Below the pieces are notes generated by a model, which ran no database searches, had not been told where the DNA came from, and saw only the letters and a list, made by a program, of their open reading frames with translations. 15,961 nt of DNA from UBA1563 sp041667115 (lineage in GTDB: Bacteria; Bacteroidota; Ignavibacteria; Ignavibacteriales; Ignavibacteriaceae). The position numbers were made by a program, and so were the translations under genes. The stretch covers positions 1-15,961 of the forward strand of contig JBAYFO010000071.1 of NCBI GenBank assembly GCA_041667115.1. The letters run 5' to 3'. This document shows, one piece after another, positions 1 through 8,430 of this stretch; the first letter of the stretch is position 1, and the number at the start of each line of letters is the position of its first letter.

Positions 1-48
1 ATATTTCAACTGCTTAAAAAGAAACCTAACTATTAGAGGATCGAATTC

Positions 49-1404
49 ATGGTCAATAGAATTTCTCTAAATATTTTTCTATCACTGCTCATTCTTTTTC
101 TTTTTCAAAAAGAAACCTTTTCACAAAACAGAGACAGCACACTCGTTTTAACCTTAAGCGATGCACTTAAAATCTCCCTTGAAAAAAACTGGGATGTAAA
201 GATTTCCGAAAAAGATATGCTCAAAGCGGAAGAACAAATCGATGAAGCATACTCAAATGCGTATCCCCGTGTAGATTTTACAGCAAGTTATGCAAGGAAT
301 ATTAAACTTCCGGTAATGTTCATTCCACCAAATAATGCATTCAATCCCTCCGACCAAACGGTAACGTTTGAGATCGGTTCAAAGAACAGCTATAGCGCAG
401 GAATAACTTTGTCGCAGGTTATTTACAGTCAAAAAGTAAACACCGCCATTAAAATTGCCGATGAATATGCCCAGATGTCAAAAGCCGGGAATAAGGCAAC
501 CAAACAAGAAATAAGCTTAAATGTAAAAAAAACTTTTTACACCGTTCTTTTGATGAAACAGATGGTGAAGGTAAGCAGGCAAAGTTATGAAGTAGCAAAA
601 GCGAATTATGAAAACGTTTCGGCTTTGTACAAGCAAGGAGTCGCTTCGGAGTATGATAATTTGCGTGCGGAAGTACAGATGGCAAACACACAACCGCTGT
701 TAATACAAACGGAAAATAATCTTGAACTAACAAAAAATGCTCTTAAAAATCTTCTCGGTATTGACATTAAAAAACCGGTAGAAGTAAAAGGAGAGTTTGT
801 CTTTGAAGATATTCCAAAAAATATTTTAGAAGAGACCGAGCTTACCGCGGTTGCTAAAAGTCCTTTAGTGAGACAACTTTCTATTCAAGAATCGCTGCTT
901 GATAAGAACATTACAATTGAAAGATCGGAGTATTACCCTACTTTGGCACTGTTCAGTCAGTACCAATGGCAGTCACAAGAAAACACTTTTCAATTTAGAA
1001 ATTATAACTGGGCAAATAATCTGCTCGTTGGTTTGCAGCTTAACTACACGCTGTTTGACGGATTCAGGCGCGGTGCAAGAATTGAGCAAGCGACGATTGA
1101 CAAAGATAAAGTCGGTTTAGCCAGAAGAAAATTAGAAGAAGGTATTTCTATCCAGGTGCAGCAGGCGATAATGAAAATGGATGAAGCGAAAAAAAGAATT
1201 ACCGCACAGGAAAAGAGTTTGCAGCAAGCTGATAAAGCCTTAAAAATTTCGCAGACACGTTTTAAAAGCGGTGTTGGTACGCAACTGGAATTGATTGATA
1301 CCCAAGCAGCTTTAACCTTTGCAAATACCAACTATGCCCAGGCGATCTATGATTATTTAGTGGCGAAAGCCGAGTGGGAATATGCCGTTAGTCTTGGAGA
1401 ATAA
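49..1404 (+). CDS. TolC-family outer-membrane efflux channel of the RND system
   Basis: This is an outer-membrane factor that should form the trimeric exit duct for the RND pump encoded downstream. The 451-residue product begins with a hydrophobic signal peptide (about residues 5-25, with a likely cut near FSQ-N). Two OEP (TolC) repeats follow, roughly residues 33-240 and 260-447, made of long amphipathic Gln/Ala/Lys-rich helices with interposed beta-strand segments. The length is normal for the family. The start at 49 is preceded by an AGAGGA ribosome-binding site 9 bases away. The adaptor gene follows after 85 bases on the same strand and then the RND permease, so the three genes read as one operon. 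Family membership is secure. The exported substrate cannot be told from sequence. Only 48 bases lie upstream in the window, so any regulator or promoter is out of view. Confidence 0.93.
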   Translation: MVNRISLNIFLSLLILFLFQKETFSQNRDSTLVLTLSDALKISLEKNWDVKISEKDMLKAEEQIDEAYSNAYPRVDFTASYARNIKLPVMFIPPNNAFNPSDQTVTFEIGSKNSYSAGITLSQVIYSQKVNTAIKIADEYAQMSKAGNKATKQEISLNVKKTFYTVLLMKQMVKVSRQSYEVAKANYENVSALYKQGVASEYDNLRAEVQMANTQPLLIQTENNLELTKNALKNLLGIDIKKPVEVKGEFVFEDIPKNILEETELTAVAKSPLVRQLSIQESLLDKNITIERSEYYPTLALFSQYQWQSQENTFQFRNYNWANNLLVGLQLNYTLFDGFRRGARIEQATIDKDKVGLARRKLEEGISIQVQQAIMKMDEAKKRITAQEKSLQQADKALKISQTRFKSGVGTQLELIDTQAALTFANTNYAQAIYDYLVAKAEWEYAVSLGE

Positions 1405-1489
1405 TATCTTAACGCTTTGCACTCTTAAAAGAAAAGAATTTTTACCGGTACTAAGTTTATTAATTTTAATCAAGGAGAAATTTTAAGCG

Positions 1490-2539
1490 ATGTTAAAAAG
1501 ATTTGCTAACAGGAGTATAAAATATATTGTTGTCGCTTCGGTTCTTTTATTTCTATCAAGCTGCGGCAAAAAAGAAGAAGCCGATACGGCTGCAAAAAAG
1601 AATACCGATCTGGACACTATCCCGGTGCAAGTTGCTAAAGTTGAATTGAAAGAAATAGCATTAATAAAATCTTTCAGCGGGACGCTTGAGGGCGAAGCCC
1701 AGGCGAATATTGTTGCAAAGCTTCCCGAACGGATTGTTTCAGTTAAAGTTAAGGTAGGGGATGCCGTTAAAGCGGGGCAGTTGATAATACAGCTCGATAA
1801 AGCCGGGGCAACTTCTCAATATTTCCAGGCTGAAGCCGCATTTAAGAATGCTGAAAAAGATCTGCACCGGATGGAAGCATTGTTTAAAGAAGGCGCCGTA
1901 TCTCAACAGCTTTTAGACGGAACACAAACCGGGTTTAGTATTGCAAAAGCAAATTATGATGCGGCAAAAAGTTCGGTTGAATTAACTTCACCCATCACAG
2001 GAATAGTTACTGCGGTAAATGCGAATATCGGTGATCTGGCAGCCGTTGGAATGCCGCTGGTTACGGTTGCCAATATCAACTCAATGAAAATAATTTTTAA
2101 TGTTGGAGAAATTGACCTGCCGAAATTCTCTCTCGGTCAACCGGTAAAAATTTATTCGAAAATTAATCCGAAGAACATACGGAACGGAAGAATTTCACAG
2201 TCGGCAAGATCGGCGGAAGTTGAATCCCGCACGTTTGAAGTGAAAGGAATTTTTCCAAACACTTCCGATAAGTGGTTTAAACCGGGAATGTTTTGTACTG
2301 CGGAAGTGGAATTGAAATCTCAAAAAGGTTCGCTGGCGGTTCCAAGCAGAGCAATAACAATTACAGACAAAGGTTCAGGAGTTTTTACCATTGAAAACAA
2401 TAGAGCGCATTTTAAATTAGTAACGCAGGGGCTTTCCAACGATATTTTTACGGAAGTTTTATCCGGCTTGAAAGAAGGAGAAACAGTAGTAACAGTTGGA
2501 ATGAATAATCTTAAAGAAGGAATTTTGGTTCATTTTTAA
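1490..2539 (+). CDS. RND efflux periplasmic adaptor lipoprotein (membrane fusion protein)
   Basis: This periplasmic adaptor links the inner-membrane RND pump to the TolC-type channel. The 349-residue product starts with a lipoprotein signal: a hydrophobic run ending in the lipobox L-S-S-C, with Cys25 as the predicted lipidated residue, then a charged Lys/Glu linker. The first half of a biotinyl/lipoyl-like domain is at about 66-104 (around VKVGDAVKAGQ), followed by a short alpha-hairpin at about 107-150. The second lipoyl half contains SPITGIVTAVNANIGD near 166-181. Beta-barrel and membrane-proximal domains run to the end. The order and length fit the RND_mfp family (AcrA/MexA type). An AAGGAG motif lies 12 bases before the ATG, a slightly long spacing. 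The permease gene follows after a 113-bp gap filled with 7-bp repeats. Family assignment is firm; the substrate is unknown. Confidence 0.92.
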   Translation: MLKRFANRSIKYIVVASVLLFLSSCGKKEEADTAAKKNTDLDTIPVQVAKVELKEIALIKSFSGTLEGEAQANIVAKLPERIVSVKVKVGDAVKAGQLIIQLDKAGATSQYFQAEAAFKNAEKDLHRMEALFKEGAVSQQLLDGTQTGFSIAKANYDAAKSSVELTSPITGIVTAVNANIGDLAAVGMPLVTVANINSMKIIFNVGEIDLPKFSLGQPVKIYSKINPKNIRNGRISQSARSAEVESRTFEVKGIFPNTSDKWFKPGMFCTAEVELKSQKGSLAVPSRAITITDKGSGVFTIENNRAHFKLVTQGLSNDIFTEVLSGLKEGETVVTVGMNNLKEGILVHF

Positions 2540-2553
2540 TGGAGAAGTGAATA

Positions 2554-2595
2554 GTCATTTGTCAGTAGTCATTCGTCATTCGTCATCAGTCATTG
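2554..2595 (+). repeat. Six tandem degenerate 7-bp repeats (GTCATTC type)
   Basis: Six consecutive heptamers all begin GTCA (consensus GTCATTC, two copies exact). They fill the gap between the adaptor gene and the RND permease gene. No open frame of note crosses them. They look like a short-tandem heptanucleotide array. Confidence 0.88.
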
Positions 2596-2612
2596 AATAA
2601 ACTTTCTGATTA

Positions 2613-2633
2613 CTGAAAACTGAAAACTAAAAA
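2613..2633 (+). repeat. Three tandem 7-bp repeats (CTGAAAA type)
   Basis: CTGAAAA occurs twice in a row, followed by the variant CTAAAAA. This is a second heptamer array, of different sequence, in the same gap, 18 bp after the GTCATTC array and just before the permease ribosome-binding site. Confidence 0.75.
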
Positions 2634-2652
2634 TTATGCTTAAGGGACTTTT

Positions 2653-5600
2653 ATGAAATTAGCTGACGTTTCCATCCAGCGCCCGGTGTTCGCGACCATG
2701 ATGATCGCGGCTTTAATTGTGCTTGGATTTTTTTCGTACATAAAATTAAATATTGATTTATATCCGAACGTAGATATTCCTTACGTAATTGTTACAACGG
2801 TTCTTCCCGGTGCGGGACCGGAGCAAATTGAATCCGATGTGACAAAAAAAATTGAAGAAGCGGTTAACCCTATTGCAGGAGTTGACTTTATTCAATCAAC
2901 TTCGCAAGAAGGAGTATCTATTGCAGTAATCGCATTTAAACTTGAAGTTGACGGAAAAGCCGCAGCTCAAGAAGTGCGCGAAAAAGTTGCAGCAATACGA
3001 GCGAATCTTCCTGCCGAAATAGAAGACCCGGTTATTCAAAGATTTGATTTTCAAAGTCTTCCGATCATGTCGCTTTCCGTTTCCGGCAATAGATCGGAAA
3101 AAGATTTAACGACGTACACAAAAAATGTAATTAAAAAACGGTTGGAGAATATCCCCGGTGTTGGAGCGATAAACCTTGTCGGCGGTGCAGAACGCGAAAT
3201 ACAAATTGAAGTTGATGCCTCAAAATTAAAAGCGTACAATATCTCCATTCAAGATGTTATTCAAAATGTTGGAGCTTCAAATGTTGAAATTCCCGGAGGA
3301 AATTTAACGCAAGGACCACGCCAGCTTTTACTAAGAACGATGGGGAAGTATAAATCGGTTGAAGATTTTAACAGAGTTATCGTTGCAACACCTATGGGGA
3401 AGAACGTCTATCTTTCGGAGGTAGCTAAAGTAGTTGACGGTACGAAAGAAAAAACAAGTTTAACAAGAATGAACGGGGTTTCCGCCGTTGGACTGGAAAT
3501 AATAAAACAGTCCGGAAGCAACACCGTAAAGGTTGCCGAAGAAGTTCATAAGCAGCTTGCAAAATTAAAAAAAGAACTTCCACCGGATGTAAGCTTTGTT
3601 CTTGCTCAAGATAACAGCACGTATATTGAAGACTCCGTGAATGATGTACTATTCGATATTATTTACGGCGGCTTGCTGGCAATTATCGTTATTTATCTTT
3701 TCCTCGCGAACTTCAGAGCGACAATCATCAGCGGACTTGCACTGCCGGCTTCAATCATTGCAAGTTTTATTGTTATGTACGCTTTAAACTTTACATTGAA
3801 TATGATGTCGCTTTTGGCTTTATCGCTTGCGGTAGGATTATTAATTGATGATGCGATTGTAGTTATCGAAAATATTTACCGGCATATGCAGCAAGGAGAA
3901 AGCGCTATCCAGGCTGCAAAGAATGCTTCTCAAGAAATCGGTCTTGCGGTAATGGCAACCACATTTACGATTGTTGCGGTATTTGTTCCGGTTGCATTTA
4001 TGCCGGGAATTGTTGGACAATTCTTTTATCAATTCGGAATCACGATTTCGGCGGCGGTGCTTGTTTCTCTTTTTGTAGCTTTTACGTTAACGCCGATGCT
4101 TTCCTCAAAATGGTTAAAGAAGGATGATGAGGAATTATCAAAAGAAGGAAATTTCTTTCATAAAATTCTTTATTACTTTAATCACTTTTTTGAAATCTTA
4201 AGTGCTAAATACAAAACCGCTTTACATTGGTCGTTGCTACACCGTAAAACAGTGATCTTTATTTCGATCGCCGTATTTTTTTCAAGTTTTATTTTGATGG
4301 GAATGTTGGGAGCCGAATTTTTCCCCTTCACCGATCAGGGGCAATTTATAATTGATGTTAAAGCGGCTCCGGGAAGTTCGCTTGAACAGACAGGTAATAT
4401 CTGTGCCGAAATGGAAAAATCATTACTGAAAAAACCTGAAGTAACAACCGTGCTTACTACAATTGGTTCGGGGAATAATCCTGTTACCGATGCAACTATT
4501 CTTGTAAAACTTCTCAAGAAAAAAGAGAGAAAAAAAGGAGTGCAGCAGCTAATTACCGAATCGAGAAATGAATTTAAAAATATTGCCGGAGCAAAAATAG
4601 CGTATCTGCTGGAGGGTGGTCCCGGCGGAAATGAAAAACCGGTAACATTTAGTATCCGTGGTGAAGATATTAAAGAGATTAGTAAACTTGCCGACCAGGT
4701 TGAAAAAATTGTTAAGTCTACACCAGGAACCGTTGATGTGGCAAATAATCTAGAGACTTCTAAACCGGAAATCCGTTTAAATATTGACCGGGAGAAAGCG
4801 TCTGATCTTGCCGTTAATCCTTATTTAATCGCATCAACGGTGCGCGCTTTGGTGGACGGGTATGTCGCTTCGACATTTCAGGATGCAGATGAACAATATG
4901 ACGTCCGTGTGCAACTGCAGAAGAAAGACAGAACCTCAACGAATACCATTCCTTTTATGACGGTAAAGAGCAATAAAAAAACTTTCGACGGGAAAGATAT
5001 TCTCATTCAACTTGGAAATATTGTGTCGGTTAGCGAAGGAATTGGTCCTGCAAAAATAATGAGATATGCCCGTCAGCGGGAAGTGCGTGTTGACGCAAAT
5101 GTTGACGGCAGGACGCTTGGCGAAATATTAGGTGATGTAAATAAAGAAGTTCAAAAAATAAATGTTCCTCCCGGTTATACAATTAGCGTTGTCGGGCAAG
5201 GAGAAGAGCAGGCTGAATCGTTTGCAAATATGTTACTGTCGCTTGCAATGGCAATTATTTTTGTTTACATCGTTCTTGCCGCGCAGTTTGAAAGCTTCGT
5301 TCATCCGTTTTCAATTATGCTTGCGTTACCGATGTCCATAATTGGAGCCGTGCTATTCCTCATTTTATTCGGGAGCACTTTGTCGGTAATTTCAATGATC
5401 GGAATTATTATGTTGATGGGACTGGTTACGAAAAATGGAATTCTACTTGTGGATTATACAAACGTGCTAAGGTCGCGCGGGCTTGAGCGTTTTGATGCGT
5501 TAGTAAAAGCCGGACCAACACGGCTTCGCCCAATATTAATGACAACATTCGCAATGATCTTCGGAATGATCCCGGTTGCATTCGGATTTGGCGAAGGGTC

Positions 5601-5772
5601 TGAATTCAGAGCGCCGATGGGGCAGGCGGTAATCGGAGGATTAATTACTTCCACACTCTTAACGTTGTTTATAGTTCCGGTGGTTTACAGCATTCTTGAT
5701 GATCTTGGGAAGAAAAATTTTATTGAAGTTGTCAAGAAAGTTTTAAAAAGAAAGAAGAAAAACGGGGTGTAG
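2653..5772 (+). CDS. HAE1-type RND multidrug efflux permease (AcrB-like)
   Basis: This is a proton-driven inner-membrane transporter of the resistance-nodulation-division superfamily. At 1039 residues it has the usual length for the hydrophobe/amphiphile (HAE1) branch. The N-terminus carries the typical SIQRPVFATMM segment before TM1 and the periplasmic start LYPNVDIPYV. The TM4 proton-relay pair is Asp399-Asp400 in GLLIDDAIVVIEN, and the TM10 lysine is Lys927 in MGLVTKNGILLVDY, matching Asp407/Asp408/Lys940 of AcrB. The pump therefore looks active. The sequence repeats internally: two halves, each with a periplasmic porter region of about 300 residues. The heavy-metal (CzcA/CusA) version of the TM4 motif is absent. 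An AAGGG ribosome-binding site precedes the ATG. It is the last gene of the tripartite operon, and its stop codon lies inside a terminator stem-loop shared with the convergent operon. Confidence 0.95.
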   Translation: MKLADVSIQRPVFATMMIAALIVLGFFSYIKLNIDLYPNVDIPYVIVTTVLPGAGPEQIESDVTKKIEEAVNPIAGVDFIQSTSQEGVSIAVIAFKLEVDGKAAAQEVREKVAAIRANLPAEIEDPVIQRFDFQSLPIMSLSVSGNRSEKDLTTYTKNVIKKRLENIPGVGAINLVGGAEREIQIEVDASKLKAYNISIQDVIQNVGASNVEIPGGNLTQGPRQLLLRTMGKYKSVEDFNRVIVATPMGKNVYLSEVAKVVDGTKEKTSLTRMNGVSAVGLEIIKQSGSNTVKVAEEVHKQLAKLKKELPPDVSFVLAQDNSTYIEDSVNDVLFDIIYGGLLAIIVIYLFLANFRATIISGLALPASIIASFIVMYALNFTLNMMSLLALSLAVGLLIDDAIVVIENIYRHMQQGESAIQAAKNASQEIGLAVMATTFTIVAVFVPVAFMPGIVGQFFYQFGITISAAVLVSLFVAFTLTPMLSSKWLKKDDEELSKEGNFFHKILYYFNHFFEILSAKYKTALHWSLLHRKTVIFISIAVFFSSFILMGMLGAEFFPFTDQGQFIIDVKAAPGSSLEQTGNICAEMEKSLLKKPEVTTVLTTIGSGNNPVTDATILVKLLKKKERKKGVQQLITESRNEFKNIAGAKIAYLLEGGPGGNEKPVTFSIRGEDIKEISKLADQVEKIVKSTPGTVDVANNLETSKPEIRLNIDREKASDLAVNPYLIASTVRALVDGYVASTFQDADEQYDVRVQLQKKDRTSTNTIPFMTVKSNKKTFDGKDILIQLGNIVSVSEGIGPAKIMRYARQREVRVDANVDGRTLGEILGDVNKEVQKINVPPGYTISVVGQGEEQAESFANMLLSLAMAIIFVYIVLAAQFESFVHPFSIMLALPMSIIGAVLFLILFGSTLSVISMIGIIMLMGLVTKNGILLVDYTNVLRSRGLERFDALVKAGPTRLRPILMTTFAMIFGMIPVAFGFGEGSEFRAPMGQAVIGGLITSTLLTLFIVPVVYSILDDLGKKNFIEVVKKVLKRKKKNGV

Positions 5773-5785
5773 ATAACCTACCCCC
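5764..5785. terminator. Shared stem-loop between convergent efflux operons
   Basis: GGGG (5764-5767) plus GTAG (5769-5772) pairs with CTAC (5778-5781) plus CCCC (5782-5785), with one bulged T and a 5-base loop. The left arm contains the TAG stop of the RND gene. On the minus strand the hairpin is followed by a U-rich tract (complement of the A-rich 3' end of the RND gene), so it should end the minus operon well. On the plus strand the following tract is only weakly T-rich. It is probably bidirectional and is the only candidate terminator in the 25-bp gap. Confidence 0.65.
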
Positions 5786-5797
5786 ATTCTTCAAAAC

Positions 5798-7129
5798 TTA
5801 TTCTGTTTTTAACAGACCGAGTGCGCTGAGCAAACCAAATTGTTTTAAGATATAATTTGATTCACTTGCAATAGAGTTGTTCGTTGCCTGAACATAATCT
5901 CTGTATGATTGTTGTTGATCAATAAAAGTTGCAGTACCGAGCGTGTAAGAATCCCTTTTAATCTGCCATGTTTCCAATGCCGATTTCAAAGCTGCTTTTG
6001 TAACATCCAATTGTACTTTAGCAGTTTGGAGATCGAGCACAGCATTTTTCAAATCGCTTTTAATCTGCCGTTGAAGCGCATTTAAATCTTCGTCGGTGTT
6101 TTTGTTTTGCACTTTAGCTGTTTGCGTTGCAAGGTCGGTACTCCAGCGGGAAAAAATAGGAAAGCTCAAAGATAGTCCGGCGCTATATACTTTTCTGCTG
6201 AAGAGATCGCCGGGTTGCGTAGCGCTAGTAGAAAAGCCGTAATTGCCGCTTAAGCTTGGTAAATATCCTCCACGAGCGATTGTTAATTGATATTCGGAAT
6301 TTTCCAATTTTAGTTTGGAACTCCGGTAATCGTTCCGGTTGGTGAGTGCTGTGTTGTATAACGCTTCAACGTCATCTATATTTTTTACCGACTCCGGTAA
6401 ATAGGAAGAATCCATTTCAAAAACATAATCCTTCAAGATATCTTTAGACAAATAATTCAACAACGTGATTTTAGACTTTTCATAATTATTCTTTGCTTGA
6501 AGATAGGCAAGCTTGGAATTCGACGTTTGATATTCCTGCGAATAGAGATCAACATTTGCTTTCATCTTTAAGTCGAACATTTCTTTTACTTTTTTCAGCA
6601 TATCTTCATTGAACTTCAGATCTTCTTCTTGAAACTTGAGGATCTTTTCATTATTCGTGATGATGATGAAAAGATTAACCGTTTGCAGCGTTACATCCTG
6701 TCGTAATTTTTCAAGATCGTATTGTGCTGATTGGAGATTGTTCTTTGATTGATTAATCGTTGAGATATTTGCAAGTCCGTCAAAGAGAGTAACGTTTCCG
6801 CCTAATGAGACGCTGTAACTTCTGGAATCGGTTTCTGTAGGTCCAAGTGTTTGCGCTTCTCCAAAATAATTTACAACCGTTGCACCTTTACTGTTACTTA
6901 CTCTCTGCCAGTTCCAACCACTGCTCAAGCTTAATGATGGGAGTAAATTTCCGTATGCATTTTTTACGGCGGCGTTTGAAGTTTCTAAATTATTAGTGCT
7001 TTTAATAACAGAAGTGTTTTGATGCAGCGCTATGGTAATAGCTTGCCGCAAAGTTATTTTTTCTTGTGCGTTGATGGCAATAACACCGGTTATAACAAAA
7101 ACGAAAATCAATATTTTGAACAATTTCAT
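5798..7129 (-). CDS. TolC-family outer-membrane channel of the ABC export operon
   Basis: This is a second outer-membrane factor, last in the minus-strand operon after the MacA-like adaptor, ATPase and permease, and so the likely exit duct for that exporter. I chose the ATG at 7129 (443 residues, starting MKLFKILIF) because a GGGACG-type ribosome-binding site lies just upstream and the signal peptide (cut near INA-Q) then begins properly. An ATG 21 bases earlier has no such site. Two OEP repeats with long Asn/Gln/Lys-rich coiled-coil helices follow, roughly residues 23-215 and 240-440. It differs strongly from the RND-linked channel, so the two are not a recent duplication. The permease gene ends 66 bases upstream of this start, across a gap of AT-rich 7-bp repeats. 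Family assignment is firm; the substrate is unknown. Confidence 0.92.
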   Translation of the reverse strand: MKLFKILIFVFVITGVIAINAQEKITLRQAITIALHQNTSVIKSTNNLETSNAAVKNAYGNLLPSLSLSSGWNWQRVSNSKGATVVNYFGEAQTLGPTETDSRSYSVSLGGNVTLFDGLANISTINQSKNNLQSAQYDLEKLRQDVTLQTVNLFIIITNNEKILKFQEEDLKFNEDMLKKVKEMFDLKMKANVDLYSQEYQTSNSKLAYLQAKNNYEKSKITLLNYLSKDILKDYVFEMDSSYLPESVKNIDDVEALYNTALTNRNDYRSSKLKLENSEYQLTIARGGYLPSLSGNYGFSTSATQPGDLFSRKVYSAGLSLSFPIFSRWSTDLATQTAKVQNKNTDEDLNALQRQIKSDLKNAVLDLQTAKVQLDVTKAALKSALETWQIKRDSYTLGTATFIDQQQSYRDYVQATNNSIASESNYILKQFGLLSALGLLKTE

Positions 7130-7160
7130 TAGCTCGTCCCTTTTTTCCATAAAAATATTT

Positions 7161-7197
7161 TAATTGATTTAATTTCTAATTCGTAATTCCTAATTTT
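7161..7197. repeat. Tandem degenerate 7-bp repeats (TAATTCS type)
   Basis: Four in-phase heptamers on the plus strand (7170-7197) all begin TAATT, for example TAATTCG and TAATTCC. A fifth, TAATTGA, lies at 7161, two bases out of phase. They fill the gap between the permease and TolC-like genes. The last copy touches the permease stop codon. Confidence 0.78.
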
Positions 7198-8416
7198 ATT
7201 CATATCTCAAAGCGTCAATCGGATTTAACGAAGAAGCTTTCCGGGCCGGATAAAAACCGAAAAAGATTCCAATTGCGCCGGCAAACCCGAAGGCAACCAT
7301 AATAACTTGTGGTTTAATATATGCTGTTTGGTCCGTGTAATGATTGAGAATATAGACCATCAAAAATGAAAAGGCAACGCCGATTAATCCGCCGGTTAAA
7401 CTAAGTACGGTTGCTTCGGTTAAAAATTGAACTAAAATATCCGAAGCTCTCGCCCCGACTGATAACCTAATGCCAATTTCTCTTGTTCTTTCAGTTACGG
7501 AAACGAGCATGATGTTCATGATTCCGATACCGCCAACGACTAGAGAGACACCGGCAACGGAAGCTAAAAGGATTGTTAAGATGCGAGAAGTTTCAGTAGC
7601 GGCTTCCGATAGATCCGATTGATCGCGGATCGTAAAATCATCATCTTCTCCGGGACTTAATTTATGCGATTCTCTCATTATGCTTCTCAGTTCTGCAATG
7701 GTAGCCGGAATTTTATCATTCGATAATGCACTTACTTGAATTGAGTTAAGATGCAAGTGATCTCCCGATAGGCGATCGCCCACAGTTTTTGAAGGAGCCA
7801 AAATGATATCATCCTGACTTGTTCCTACTGCGGACTGTCCTTTCTCTTTAAGAACTCCGATAACTCTAAATGGCACACTTCGTATTCTTATTTGTTGGCC
7901 AACAGGATCGCTGTTCGGGAATAAATTTTTTACAATTTCTGAACCTAACACGCAAACTTTAGCTCTTGCCATTTCGTCCCGTTCGGTAAAAAATTCTCCA
8001 CTCTCTAACGGCCATTGGCGGATGTCTAAATAATCGGGTGAAACACCTTGAATTCTAGTAAACCAGTTACCAACTCCACCAATTACCTGTCCACCGGATC
8101 CGACAATAGGGGTAACTCCTTTTATTAAAGTTGCTTCATTTTTAATTTTTTCAACATCATCAAAAGTGAATCTGTTGAAAGTTCCCGAACCTCGGTTAAC
8201 GCCGCCGGTGTTCGAAGCTCCGGGAGTAATGATTATAAGGTTAGAACCGAGAGAGGCAATTTGTTCTTCAACTTTTTTCTGAGCGCCGTCTCCGATAGCA
8301 ACCATTACAATAACCGCTGCTACACCGATGATAATGCCTAATGCGGTAAGCAAGCTCCTCATCCGGGATTTCATAATACTTCTAGTGGCGACTTTTAAAA
8401 TAATATTAAGTTTCAT
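7196..8416 (-). CDS. MacB-type ABC transporter permease (FtsX family)
   Basis: This is the inner-membrane permease of a MacAB-type exporter, which uses ATP hydrolysis in the cytoplasm to drive substrate movement from the periplasm through a TolC-type duct (established for MacB, inferred here). The 406-residue product has TM1 at about 20-43 and a large periplasmic domain at about 44-280 (MacB_PCD type, with GDGAQKKVEEQI near its start). Three TM segments follow at about 282-303, 335-358 and 370-391. The cytoplasmic coupling motif TERTREIGIRLSVGAR lies at 308-323, and the C-terminus has the family ending PARKASSLNPIDALRYE. Unlike E. coli MacB, the ATPase is not fused but encoded by the preceding gene, whose stop is 14 bases upstream. 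An AAGGAAG ribosome-binding site precedes the ATG. Substrate classes for such systems include antibiotics, lipopeptides, siderophores and lipoproteins; nothing here decides among them. Confidence 0.93.
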   Translation of the reverse strand: MKLNIILKVATRSIMKSRMRSLLTALGIIIGVAAVIVMVAIGDGAQKKVEEQIASLGSNLIIITPGASNTGGVNRGSGTFNRFTFDDVEKIKNEATLIKGVTPIVGSGGQVIGGVGNWFTRIQGVSPDYLDIRQWPLESGEFFTERDEMARAKVCVLGSEIVKNLFPNSDPVGQQIRIRSVPFRVIGVLKEKGQSAVGTSQDDIILAPSKTVGDRLSGDHLHLNSIQVSALSNDKIPATIAELRSIMRESHKLSPGEDDDFTIRDQSDLSEAATETSRILTILLASVAGVSLVVGGIGIMNIMLVSVTERTREIGIRLSVGARASDILVQFLTEATVLSLTGGLIGVAFSFLMVYILNHYTDQTAYIKPQVIMVAFGFAGAIGIFFGFYPARKASSLNPIDALRYE

Positions 8417-8430
8417 CTTTCTGCTTCCTT

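Noticed and set aside
449..733. Open frame of 94 codons on the minus strand inside the first TolC-like gene
   Set aside because: It lies wholly antisense to a strongly supported gene, has a Cys/Leu/Ser/Phe-rich composition typical of complementary-strand translation, and no ribosome-binding site.
2554..2595. CRISPR-like array
   Set aside because: Units are 7 bp with no spacers between them and no cas genes are present; it is a plain tandem repeat.
5803..5815. Perfect inverted repeat CTGTT-TTT-AACAG as a second terminator
   Set aside because: It lies within the 3' coding end of the minus-strand TolC-like gene, has only a 5-bp AT-rich stem and is not followed by a T-run in the plus direction.
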